Shown here in pieces: positions 35,715-47,391 of a stretch of DNA of 64,000 nt (its first letter is position 1; every line of letters begins with the position of its first letter). The stretch comes from Tillus elongatus. Taxonomy: Eukaryota > Arthropoda > Insecta > Coleoptera > Cleridae. The translations under genes and the position numbers were made by a program. The stretch covers positions 133,714,454 through 133,778,453 of the forward strand of contig OZ023263.1 in the NCBI GenBank assembly GCA_964006375.1, in the 5' to 3' direction. The notes under the pieces were generated by a model. The model was not told where the DNA came from and did not search any database. It saw nothing but the letters and a program-made list of their open reading frames with translations.

Positions 35715-35965
35715 ATAATAGGTAACCGGTAAGAAACGAGGTCACTCGCAACCGCTAACGTTCGCTTGTCACGGTTTAACTCTGAAAGTAGGTCACCGGT
35801 AGGAAACTAGGTCACTGCGACACCTTTCACTTGTCGCTGTTTAACTCTGAAACTAGGTCACCGGTAGGAAACGAGGTCACTCGCAACCTGATACCTTTCA
35901 CTTGTCGCTGTTTAACTCTGAAAGTAGGTCACCGGTAGGAAACAAGGTCACTCGCAACCTGTCTC
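35715..35965 (+). repeat. About 65-75-bp tandem array (AGGTCACCGGT units)
   Basis: Units start at about 35719, 35791, 35854 and 35927. Each has AGGTCACCGGTAGGAAAC, GAGGTCACTCGCAACC and a CTTGTCGCTGTTTAACTCTG block. The array sits between the last gene and the right TIR; nothing similar lies inside the left TIR. Confidence 0.9.
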
Positions 35966-36060
35966 GGATAGCGCAAAGCAGATTGCTTATATGTCAGACT
36001 TAACATCAAATTAACACATACGTGGCTTAACCTTACATTCTCTGCAGCGGGTAGCAGCCA

Positions 36061-36265
36061 TCTGTTCAACACGTGTGTTTCTGTCAACACATGCTCACAT
36101 GGCTAATTATCAGGTTGCCGTTACCCGCCATCTGTTAACGCATGCTCACATAGCGGCGGGCGGGAACTTGGAACCTATCAGTTGACTCCCTCCGTCGTGA
36201 CGTCATTGGTGAACGCATGCGCAGAAAAAGTGGAGGGGGTCAGCCAGGGTGGCCCCCTGTCTACT
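36061..36265 (-). repeat. Right terminal inverted repeat
   Basis: The reverse complement matches 27956-28140 with about five substitutions by eye. It ends GGGGGCCACC-type sequence inverted, with terminus CTGTCTACT, then TGTAGC (36266-36271). Confidence 0.93.
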
Positions 36266-36271
36266 TGTAGC
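36266..36271. repeat. Target-site duplication, right copy (TGTAGC)
   Basis: Identical to 27950-27955. Confidence 0.9.
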
Positions 36272-38059
36272 CTCATTTCCTGTGTTACCTTGTTACATCT
36301 TTCAATGCCTTACTCCATACTTTATATTTATATACACTATTTTTGGCAGCATTCCCTAACCTATATTACAATTTTATTGTCAGTTTTGACATTTGTGGTA
36401 ACTGAACAGCTGACATATTTAGGTTACATGAAATTTTGACAAACTTGATCCTAATAAATATTAACACCATAAATTTCACAATTCTACTAAACATGAACAT
36501 CTTAACCTACCTAAAAACTACTTACACATTTCTTATTGTCCAATATTTACATTAAATTAAAAAAAAGGTTTTAGAGTCTTTCTAATCTATTCGCACTGTC
36601 ATATCATTTTTATGCAGTCCTTTCTGTCTTTGATATCACTTTCATTTCGTCTACACCTTTCACTCTTATAGACTAGTTAACAATTCTTTTCTTGTCTTAC
36701 CTCCTTTTTATACATACATCTGTCATTATTTTGGGAATCAATTCTGAGCTTTCAAATTCTATATTAGGTCTTACGATATGCCTGTAAAATTTAGTTTTTT
36801 CCTTGCCATGTTGGTTATATGCTGCATTAGCATTGCATACCCCAAAAGTAAGCAAAATATGTTTGTTTCAGGCTATGTATGGGTGATTTTAAGAGTGTGT
36901 TGTGTGGATGTTTACCTTCCCATTATAGAAACCATATCAAATTCCCCAATAACAAATTTAGAATACTTCAGAAGCTTCCCTTCTGAAGCTAGAAAACAAA
37001 TTTTATTCTCGCTTTACGTTACAAACAAATTAGTTTCAAAAAATTTTTGACAATTTTTTGGTCATTTTCAGAATTTTGGATTCATAGTTATACATATATT
37101 TATTTTTCGCCCCTGTTTGCTTTTATAATTTAGGGCCTCGTATTTGCCTTTATTCATTACCGAGTAATTCTAATTTCCAATATCGTGTGCTCGTATGCAT
37201 ACATTCAAACAATTTTTATTACATGTTCGTAATCACCCCAATATTTAAACCTTTTTTTAATAGTAGCTGCCATTTTGAGTTCCTATACGTTTCATTAGAT
37301 ATTAGGTCTTTTTCTTTATCATTCGCTTGATTATTCTGATACCCAACTTTTTTATTTTTATTATTAGTCTGAAACTACTATTTATCAGTCGATATATGCT
37401 CATATTACTGGACTTTTCATCTCAATCCCCTATATTTCCGCTTATTTTTAATTGTTTACCGCATTTCGCTTCTTTTCAGCTTCAACATCTATATTTTCTT
37501 GCAACTACTGTGCACATAATCATCTATATTACTCTTTATTATCTCAATATGCCCTCTATGGGTGTACATATTCACTGGTTAGCTTCTTCATCTATTAAAT
37601 TCATTTCACTGTTTGTACATATATATTTTTGACTTTTCCCGTTACTCCTTGTTCCAGACGTCTTTATTCAGTTGTTCATCATACTGAATGTGCCATAATT
37701 TTCTCCAAATTTCACTTAATTGACCTTAATATCTATTTACTTCATATTTTTGTTTCTTTTTCCTCGTTCGTTGACAGCTCTGGTCCTCTTATCTTGGGTT
37801 TAACCTTGTCCCCACTACTTCTTTTGTATCCGATTGCATTTCTTGTTTGGCGTACAATTCTAATGCTAGTTTGTTGTACGATCCTTCTCCACGCTTGGCT
37901 GATTACTAACCTTATCTACCTCGGTTTCGAATTTGCCTATACTCTTTTTTCATGCTTGACATTTGCTTTAAATTTTGACGTGTTATTTGGTCGAACTAGT
38001 TGTGGTTCAGTTTATAGACTTAATCCATGTCTGTAATTTTGAATTTTGATTTCCTACTA
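36272..38059. other. AT-rich region without supported genes
   Basis: Lies downstream (3') of the minus-strand gypsy relic at 38060. It might hold that element's env or 3' LTR in decayed form, but I found no motif. Plus-strand frames here are hydrophobic by base composition (T-rich) and unconvincing. Confidence 0.5.
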
Positions 38060-39850
38060 TTGTTCAAACTTGTACACGTCTGTAATGTTGAAAACACCTC
38101 AGATCTGTCCCGTTTGGAGGTCTGTCAGTAGACAGCTGTTCACTGGTTTATCATTTTCTATTTTATAACGTCCTTCGAATATAGGTTGAAGCTTGGCACA
38201 TTTCACTAACTCTCGATTTCCAACTCTGTGTGCTCTCACAATCACAATATCTCCTTTTTTGAATTTTACCCCTTTTTTTATTTTCTTACGCTGTCGGCTC
38301 AAGTATTTCTGTGCCTTTCTCCTGATTCTCTTCCTCACATTCTCAACCACTCTCTCATATGTCAATTTCTCTTCTATTATCCATTTTCTCTCAGGCCTCC
38401 TTCCAGTCATCACATACATAGGTGTCTCTTCTGTGTTCAAGTTATGAGATTCATTCAGAATTCTTTCAACATTCACCAATTGACTTTCCCATTCTCTCTG
38501 GTCATCATTTATCAACATTCTCAAATATATTTGATTACCTCCTGTATATAGCGCTCTGCTGGGTTCTACTAGAGTGTCTTATGCTTGTGTATTGCATTTG
38601 AATGCCTTTGCTTTCACAGAACTGTTGTATTGCCTCATTCTGGAAGTATGTGGCGTTATCCAGCAAAATTATTTTCGGTGTACCTACTTGTCGTGTATAT
38701 AACCTTAGCAGTTTCATTGCGACCTGTTTGTTTGTACGTTTCGTGGGATATAATTTGATGTATTTGAAAAATACATCGACCATTACCATTATATGCTTGT
38801 TTTGTTGTCTACTGGGTATCAATTCACTAATGAAATCTATGGCTACTATTTATAAACACTGATTTGCTGTTATAGTTTTTGGTACTCCCACATTGTGTCG
38901 ATTTTTGTGTTTATATATTTGGCATGTTTTACAAACTCTCAGTGTTTCCTTTATTAACGTTTGGTCTCGTTTTGTAATGTAATGTTCTCGGAATACCATC
39001 CATACCTTTCGTGCTCCTATATGTCCATTCTCTTCATGTATACTTTTGCTGATTTCTCTCGCCAATTCATTCGTTATCACATATACTTCATGTCAATTCA
39101 CTGTTTTGACAAGCACATTCTCCTCTTCAGATCCAAGTTTTTCTTTCTCACTTAACATTCTCTGGTCTCTTTCAATCACCTCTTTCGAAAACAAACCCTG
39201 ATTTTCTCTTAATACCTGATCTGATTCGTCTATATTCATTCACATTCTTTCCATCATCCCTCGTCAAAGCACCTGCCACTACATTCAAACTTCCCTTCAT
39301 ATGCCTTATGTCATAGGTGTATTCTTGAATAATTAACACCCATCTATGTATCCGATTGCTTAAGAATTTATTCTTGAGGATGCTTATCAAAGCATGGTGG
39401 TCTGTTTCGATCACAAATTTATTCCCCAATAAATAAAATCACAGCTTCTCCACACAAAATACCACACTCACCAATTCTAATTCAGTCACACTATACTTCT
39501 TCTCATGCACTTTTGTCACTCTCGACACAAAACATATAGGCACTTCCACTCCCTCTTGCATTTGTACTAACACTCCAGCCAATTTGTTAATTGACGCATC
39601 CGTTCTCAATGTGAATTCTGATTCATATCTGGGATGGTACACCTTTAACCCCTTGCAAAACTCCTACTTTATCGAGTTAAATGCTATTTCTTTTTCGTTG
39701 TCCCACTTCCATTTTTGGTTTTTCTTGAGCATGTTTATAAATGGGTACAACTTCTCGCTCAAGTTTGACACCAATCTCTTGAAATAATTTGTCATGCCAA
39801 TGAATCCTCTGAGTGTTTTTAAATTTGTAGGGCGTTTAAACTCCCTGATG
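38060..39850 (-). pseudogene. Ty3/Gypsy pol relic: RT end, RNase H, integrase
   Basis: Read on the minus strand from 39850 downward: RT connection (TLRGFIGMTNYFKRLVS, about 39820-39770), RNase H (FTLRTDASINKLAGVLVQ, about 39615-39560; ETDHHALISIL, about 39410), an integrase zinc-finger part (HEENGHIGARKVW and CKTCQIYKHKN), and part of the DDE core (MVMVDVFFKYIKLYP, IILLDNATYFQNEAI, then SSRTQQSA where the Glu should be). The C-terminal tail reaches about 38060. Many stops and frameshifts occur. It is much older than the 2341-8909 element and from another lineage by sequence. Confidence 0.9.
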
Positions 39851-40003
39851 ACCTCTACACGTTATTCGTCCATCCTTATACCATCTTTGTCTAGCGTCCT
39901 TACTACGTCTCTTGACTACTGTTCGTCGTACATTACTCGCCCTCTCCGCACTACCAACCTGTGGACGTACCGCGTCACCATACACAGCCGCTCCCGGGTG
40001 GAT

Positions 40004-40124
<121 letters not shown>

Positions 40125-40139
40125 ACAGATCTCCTCATT

Positions 40140-41050
40140 AGCGATTTTTTTTTAATACGCTAAAAAACCTAGTTATTGGGAGATACGATGCTGCTAAAGC
40201 AAAGATAAATTTATGCAATTGATAGTTCATCCATTAAATGGGGAAACCATGTACATGGACGTATATGTGTATATATGTAATGCACTCAGGTGATATAAAT
40301 ATAAAAAGGAAATTCATATAGATTCAGGAGGTAGTTTTCCTTTAAAAGCTAAATAAAAATTTAAAATGTAGATCATAAATTAGAAAATACAAGATTAAAT
40401 AAAACTCACAAGTGTACTGATGGATAAATGAATAAATAAAGGGACCTAGTATTCAGGCAGTAAGAAAATATATTGCCAAAGAATGTATGTAATAGCAATA
40501 AGACCTAAAAGTGAAACGTTACCAAAAGAAAAACAAAACATGAAAGATCCAACGAAATGTGTATACGACAGTTAGCAAGTGCGTATAAACAGTGTGAAGT
40601 GATAAAGAAAGCAGATACGGATAACATTAAAAATGGAGTTCAATTAGTTTTAAGTTATTATCTAACAGTGTTCCTAGATATAAGACGTTGAAATACAATT
40701 AAGATGAATTTAGGTTAGGTAGTTGTCAGTAATGACAGAAAATCATGTTTTTGAATAAATAGTTACTGTCATAACAAAAAGAATGCAAATGATAAAATGC
40801 TATAAAAGTGACTTAGCAATGAGCAATACAAACATAAATAGGGCTGATGATGTAAATTAATAGAATTCAGAAAAAGTTGAGTAGCAACGGTCATTATAGA
40901 AAAAATAATTACAACCAGAACTTTTTGAGAATTTTTGAAAGCAGTAGGAGCGAACGAGGGATTGAAGAAATAATTAGTTAATATTGGCGGTTTGAAAGGC
41001 AGCACGATCATGAAAACCTAGTGGAAGACATATAAATGGGTCCGACAGAC
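40140..41050. other. No gene seen
   Basis: AT-rich, nothing supported. Confidence 0.5.
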
Positions 41051-41054
41051 GTGA

Positions 41055-41335
41055 AACAACCCAGACAGCACAGAAACATTCTGAGAATATACCAGGAATG
41101 TTTGGAAAGAATATTCAAACATCCCCAGAACATTCTCACAAGGTACAATATATATTCATAGAACATTCTATGAACATGAGAATTGGACAGATTCTGTCAT
41201 ACTAATAAGGTTCTTAGAATGTTATTTATAATATTCTTAGGAGCTCCCAGTATCTTCTGAAAATGTTCCACGAACATTTAATGAATCTTCTCAAAATGTT
41301 CATACATATGCTCATGGGAACATTCTGTTTTAAAA
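41055..41335. repeat. Cluster of GAANNTTC-type palindromes
   Basis: Repeated GAATATTC, GAACATTCT and AGAATGTT words occur in both orientations about every 20-30 bp. A similar cluster is at 48655-48890 and is flanked by GTGCTGTATGGG there and CAGACAGCACAG (roughly inverse) here, so the two may be copies of one element. Confidence 0.6.
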
Positions 41336-41344
41336 AAATATATA

Positions 41345-42285
41345 CAGGTGTTTGGCATAAGAAACGGCACAGAGCAGGGGCATGTAGGGGAACCTAAAAA
41401 ATGGTGATTTAACGCAACTTACTCATATAACAAGGTGCATGCCTAAAAAGTTATAGGCCTTCAAAGTAGGGGTTTAAATTTCGAAAAAAAAGCAATATCT
41501 CAGTAATACTTCAACTTAGAAAAACCAAATTTGGTACACGTTTTGGGTGTACCAATAGCAGTATTCGTTGGTGTGTAGAGTTCAATTGAAGCATTTCAAA
41601 GGGTTGATTAGTGGTGATGCACCCATAAAATGTGACAGAATTTTTTAACCTATTGGCTGATCTAAAAAAATATTTCATTTTATGGGGAAGTAAATTATAA
41701 AACTTTTTTACCCATGTTATTTAAAAAAAAAAAAAACGTTTGTCGTTTTCAAGAAAAACCCGAATAACTAAAGAGACATATATTATTAATGTTACTTAAA
41801 ATCATCAAAAATTCAATAGATGCCTGTGAAATTTAATTATATTTAATTAAAGATTGATAAAATATGTTTCTTTACTTATTCGTGTTTTTCGTGAAAACAA
41901 CAAAGTTTTTTGAAAATAACAGGAGTAACAAAGATTTAGAGTAAAATTCCTCATAAAATGAAATATGTTCTTAAATCCACCAATCTGTTAAAAAATTGTG
42001 ACATTTTAAGGGTGCATCACCCCTAATAAACCCTTTCAAATGCCTTAATTGAACTGTACTTACCATTGATTAATGCTCTTGGTACACTCAAAACGGGTAC
42101 TAAACTTGGTTTTTCTAAGTAAAAGTATTACAGAGATATTGATTTTTTTCGAAATTTGAAACCCCACTGAAGGCCTATAACTTCTCAGGGGTGCAACTTA
42201 ATATAGGGGTAAGTTGCGTTAAATCACCATATTACGTTTACCTACATGCCCCTGCTCTGTGTCGGTTCTTATGCGAAACACCCTG
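41345..42285. mobile_element. Foldback/MITE-like element with about 350-bp inverted arms
   Basis: The left arm starts CAGGTGTTTGGCATAAGAA; the right arm ends with the inverse of CAGGGTGTTTCGCATAAGAA. The arms pair over about 350 bp, including GAGCAGGGGCATGTAGG and TTAGTGGTGATGCACCC. TA lies at each border (41343-41344 and 42286-42287), as in Tc1/mariner-type MITEs. The centre (about 41700-41940) is AT-rich with no coding region, so it is non-autonomous. Confidence 0.88.
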
Positions 42286-42326
42286 TATACATTTTTAGCG
42301 AACTTTTTTTTATGGGGAGATCTGTG

Positions 42327-42330
<4 letters not shown>

Positions 42331-42411
<81 letters not shown>
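42331..42411. repeat. (TA)n microsatellite
   Basis: A TA run of about 80 bp, 45 bp from the foldback element. Confidence 0.95.
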
Positions 42412-42414
<3 letters not shown>

Positions 42415-42419
42415 ATATC

Positions 42420-43965
42420 TCTAACGCTTAATTAAATTTTTACAAACAAAAGGCAACAAAGCAACTAATATGGCAACATGGCATGACATTGCGCAATACA
42501 TAATTTGAACACTCTGTATTTTGAAGAAAAGTATTTAAGTCTGTTTTGCAATGTTGACTAATACGCAGTTAAATCCCTGACTACATTGAATTATTACAGG
42601 TGACCTGAAATGTACTCACTTACCTTACTTTAAAGGCTTCTACTTTTGCTTACCAAGAATGTATAACTTCTTGGGTAATCGGGATTAATATATTGAGGCG
42701 TGAAAGTCTAGGGCAGGAATAGGTTGTGTAGGTTCTGACTAGGCGTTAGGATATTGTGAACAAAAACGCAAACATTCGCAAACACTTAGTCTATTTAACA
42801 AAGCTTCTCATTTGACAAGTACAGTGGAACAGACAGACATTCTGCACAGACATCCAGACACCTTTCGCTACGCGGCCTGGGTTAATCTTACACATATGGG
42901 GCATACACTGGCATAAAGAATTTTGATCGCTTGGAGGGTTGATGGCCTGATGAGCGTCGAGGTCTCCGATGTCACCCTCAGCCTCCACAGTGGCGTAGAA
43001 CTAAGGATTGATATTCGCATTTTGATTTCCATTATTTAGGTCTTATAGTTTTAATCGTTCATCTTTAATTTCATCTTATTACTGTGGGACTGATTGAGCA
43101 ACACCGCAGAAGAGGACACCACACTCGGGCATTCATTTGAGGTTCACCGGCTCCTCCCTCTACATCCCTTATACGACCATTAACGATTGGGTAATGACGC
43201 ATTGCGCATTTGGATTGCCTCTTCCACATTCCATTATGCTAAATAGATTTAATTACCGTGTCCTTCTTGGATTATGCCTCTCTGGCGAGGTCTCTAATTT
43301 TCGGATGCGAGCAAGTCAAGAAGTAGAAGGTTCACCCAAATACCACTTGCAAGTTTTCTTGTTTTGGACGTGTGATTGTATGAGACGCAGGGGAAAGGCA
43401 TTGTTGTAATTCAGGCCAAATCACTGCTCACTGACTAAACGGCGAAGATGACAAATCTACTATTACCTCACCCAATATTATGACGTGCTTTACAAGGCTT
43501 TCAACTAACTACTGACCTTCAGGTTGCCCTTTCGCCCTATTCATACCTAGGTTGTAAATGCGCGAAGTCTTTCATGGACTATAGCGTATTTTATGAGGTC
43601 TTTGATATTCGGATGTTGGCACTTCGTAAAGCGAAGCTTCACCTGAAGGTCTTTCGAGATTCAGAGAGAACAGTTACATAACTTGGTCAAAACACCGGGG
43701 AAGGTACTTCACTTAATTTAAATCCCTTTACTTTCCTTGTCCGCGCCGTCCAGTGCACGCCACATACATTCAATCTAAAGCCTCAAGTTTAAATACACAA
43801 AGGAGAGCCTAGATGTCTGTTTCAGGTACATAATAACTTCATCGGGAAATGTGCAAAACAATCAGGTAAGTAGCTTCAAGTTTCAGTTTCAAAGTGCATT
43901 AAAATAGCGCCACATGGTTGACTTCAAGTTTCAATTTCAATCTTACACAGAAATGAAATGGCATG
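42420..43965. other. No gene seen
   Basis: Mixed composition. A partial internal similarity exists between about 43285-43335 and 43590-43640 (GAGGTCTxTxATxTTCGGATG). No coding motif. Confidence 0.5.
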
Positions 43966-43969
43966 CCTT

Positions 43970-44935
43970 TAGTTCAAGTTTCAGGCTTCAATTTACATCA
44001 TGTAGAGCTAGATATTTCTGGTTTTCCGATTCAGATTTAAGTTTTAGTATGAAGAGGTACATAGTTCTGGCCTCATGATTCGGATTCAATTATATAATAA
44101 AGAGCTGCCTGCATAATTCTTATTTCATGCTTCAGATTCAATTTTAATTGCAACGAGCTAAAAACTCCTGGTTACATAATTCAGACTTAAATTATATTGT
44201 AAAGAGCTACATGTCTCTGGTTTCACAATTCAGATTTAAATTATCCTATAAAAAAACTGCATAATTCTGGCTTCATGATTTAGATTTCAATTATATTATA
44301 AAGAGCTACATAATTCTGGTCTCACGAAAATGATATTACAAAGAGTTACATAATTCTGGTTTCACCATTCAGATTTAAATCATATTATAATAAGCTCCAT
44401 ACCCCTGGTTTTACAATTTAGAATTCTCAGGTAAAGACAAGATGTTAACTTCCCAAATACAAAATAATTTCTTTAGGTGGTGCACGAGCAAATAGCATTT
44501 TCAATCTAAAGTTTTCAGTTAAATATCGTTAAATGCGGACAAGCCGCCTATTTTCAAATGCAAAAAATAATTTCATCAAGTAATACACCAGCAAGTAAAG
44601 TTACTGATTTCAAGTTTCAGCTTAAATATTAGATTTGGCAATATCTAAATGCACAAACAATTTCTCTATATGATATGTAAACAGCTAAAATTCCAGATTT
44701 CAATTTTCAGTTTAAATATTAAATTTGGCAACATATAAACCCGCAAATAATTTCTCTACACAGTATGTAAACAGTTAATATTCCAGATTTCAAGTTTCAG
44801 TTTAAATATTAAATTTGGCAACATCTAAACGCGCAAATAATTTTTCTACACAGTATGTAAACAGCCAAAATTCCAGATTTCAAGTTTCAGTTTCAATATT
44901 ATCGCATTTGGCGACCTTTTAAATGCACAAGTGAA
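43970..44935. repeat. Degenerate tandem arrays, about 60-bp then 90-bp units
   Basis: The first part (to about 44425) repeats AGCTACATAATTCTGGTTTCA-like units with ATTCAGATTTAAATTATA. The second part repeats 90-bp units anchored at GTAAACAG (44677, 44767, 44857) with TTCCAGATTTCAAG and TTAAATTTGGCAAC. Confidence 0.8.
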
Positions 44936-45485
44936 TTCTGCTACTAACACAAAAATAAATAAGACTACAGGCTTCAAGTCTAGTTTAGATCTATCGATCG
45001 GGAAGGAGTGCTAATGATTAAACCCATATGAGGAATACCCATTGAGAAAGTTTCTACATATCTACCTAGTATTGAGATTTTTCGTTTTACGGACTTTGCG
45101 CGTGCTTGAATAAAAGGGGGGCGGGCGATATAAGTTATTTGCAAAGGTACACTCACCGTCTTCAACGCTGACCCCTTATTTCGTCTGGTTTCTGCTGTCT
45201 CCAGCTAGTCTGCCGACCTATCAGATGCCTGAAGCAGCCCTGCGAGGCTTCTTATTTCTGGTGCAACTTACGGAACAATTCCAAGCCAGGGCCAAAAGGA
45301 GCGGATACGGCGGGCGGCCTCTAGTAGTACGGTCTGGTGTTTAAATGGTGTCACACTGGCCGCAATAATCGTTGACGTGGGCCGGGGAGTTGTGACAAAG
45401 GCTTGAATGAATCAGGAATCAACCCTGCGAGATGTCTGTGTGGCAAGATTCCTTGTTAGTGCAAATCAGCTCGCGCTTTGCTAAT
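44936..45485. other. No gene seen
   Basis: Moderate-GC stretch with no recognised motif. Confidence 0.5.
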
Positions 45486-45875
45486 AAACAAGACTAAATG
45501 GGTTTTACAGAGGAACACCCTGTATGAGCCAGTAGAGTCGACACTGATTGACACTTGGCGCCAGCCACTTGCTCTAGGATATTCCAAACTGTTCGGGGCG
45601 ATAGACTTTTGTCAATAAACAAGACTAAATGGGTTTTACAGAGAAACACCCTGTATGAGGCAGTGGAGTCGACACGGATTGACACTTGGCGCCAGCCACT
45701 TGCCCTACGATATTCCAAACTGTTCGGGGCGACAGAATGACAGAATTTTGTCAATAAACAAGACTAAATGGGTTTTACAGAGGAACACCCTGTATGAGCC
45801 AGTAGAGTCGATACGGATTGACACTTGGCATCAGCCACTTGCTCTAGGATATTCCAAACTGTTCGGAGACGGCGA
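45486..45875. repeat. About 130-140-bp tandem array, 3 units
   Basis: Units begin AATAAACAAGACTAAATGGG (about 45485, 45616 and 45755) and carry GAACACCCTGTATGAG, TTGACACTTGG and ATTCCAAACTGTTCGG. Unit length varies because of a small GACAGAAT duplication in the second junction. Confidence 0.93.
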
Positions 45876-45899
45876 TGCTGAGGTAAGACCGTTCTGAAA

Positions 45900-47285
45900 G
45901 CTAGAAACAGTCTGCCCCACTGTACAAACACAGGTCCTTTTATATGAAATCCACTCCCCTGTATGTGTGAGAACTATGAAGAACAGACATAGTCATTACG
46001 GTTGAAACTATACCAATTGCATACACAATTATCGACTTTATTACAGCCTACGTGATCTGCAGCATGTCATTCAAGTCTTTTATAAAAACTGTCTTGAAAC
46101 TCACGTATATCCTTATGCGTCTTCTTCTAGTTAAAACTAAATTTTAATGCACATATTCTATGTACAGTAACCAGTTCTCAAGTGTACCTAGTTGCGAATG
46201 CCCCACTGGTTCTCCTAGTTATTAACAAAAAACCCATTATTCGTCTCCTTCCCTCTAATTACTAATTGCGTAAGAAGAATGACAGGCTTATACAGCCAAA
46301 TTACAATAATATACCCGCTTGCCACAAGTGTGTATGCACATATGCTTGGCAGTCTAACATTCGCAAATTCTTAATAAATGATTAACTAGCTACTCCTGAA
46401 AGATTACCTTATTGTAGAAATTTCATGAAAATATGCATAAAGTGTCACAGAACTAAACATGTTCAATGTTGCAGAAATATGTGTTTTATAATAACGGGGT
46501 ATCTGAACAATCGCAAGGGATGCCGCTTCGGTTCGCATAATTATAACAAACGGCTAACCTTTCTCTAAATGACATGTGTTTTTTTTTCTTAAATTATTAG
46601 TGTCTCTTTCCTCTTTTCTTCTTAAAACTTCATAATACATTTTAAGTGAGCAGTTACAATATCTCATCTCAATAATAGTGCGAAAATTACAAGGGTAAAT
46701 GGCAAAGTTTACTAGACGTGAAAGCAAGTGGGAGGCTATTTATTTCACAAAGAGACACATATAATTAAAATACGTAGCTCATAAGCTGCATATTTCCAAA
46801 CATCAACATAAAGATTTGCGGTTAATACAAAATCCGCAAGCATTGTTCTATTTTCATTGTTTGTAAGATTGTTCAGGCCATATGGCCCTTCGTGTTTCTC
46901 ACGGTATCTCTAGCTTCGACCAACTATAATGACTTCTAATTGCCTTCCAGATACTCGACATCACACTTAACATTCCTTATGCAGAGATCTCAGAGTTTTC
47001 AAGATGCAGACACATTAAGTGACAACTTTATATTCCAGCTGGTGTCAACAAAAATTAACCTTTTATCAAAGAGCATGAGGAATGCCTGTATTAACTGTGA
47101 TGTTATTGAATTACACAAATACGTCTGTACATTTATCTTGGGACTGAATACAGAACTATCAAAGTATTAATATCTTATTGCGAGATAATTTTAACTTGTC
47201 GAGTTTTTCAATAGGAAGCTAATTATTAGAGGGCCTAAATAAATGTTGACTGAACAAAATCAAATGTAAATAAGCAGAACGTCTC
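45900..47285. other. No gene seen
   Basis: AT-rich, nothing supported. Confidence 0.5.
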
Positions 47286-47286
47286 A

Positions 47287-47391
<105 letters not shown>

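Larger units (their letters stand above)
27956..36265. mobile_element. Polinton-like element with capsid gene set, TIRs and 6-bp TSD (8310 bp)
   Basis: Terminal inverted repeats (27956-28201 and 36061-36265), 5'-AG...CT-3' termini and a perfect 6-bp duplication define both ends. Inside are two divergent gene blocks: leftward, predicted capsid, small ORF, penton-like, protease and pVI/pX-like; rightward, packaging ATPase, conserved WDD-motif protein, fibre-like protein and small basic protein. No PolB, rve integrase or other recombinase is visible, and 15-20 kb is usual for full Polintons. Multiple genes have frameshifts or stops, so this copy is fossil. It may be a class that relies on replication genes supplied elsewhere, or a deletion product. 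Confidence 0.9.

Noticed and set aside
27956..36265. Integrated adenovirus or adintovirus genome
   Set aside because: Protease and ATPase fit the wider group, but there is no PolB, integrase or hexon-sized capsid, and the ends have Polinton features.
27950..36271. Simple cut-and-paste DNA transposon (for example hAT or piggyBac)
   Set aside because: A 6-bp duplication with AG ends plus capsid genes, and no transposase.
36272..38059. Possible env gene of an errantivirus-like element after the gypsy relic
   Set aside because: Neither strand shows a signal peptide, furin site or membrane arrangement; only scattered stops.
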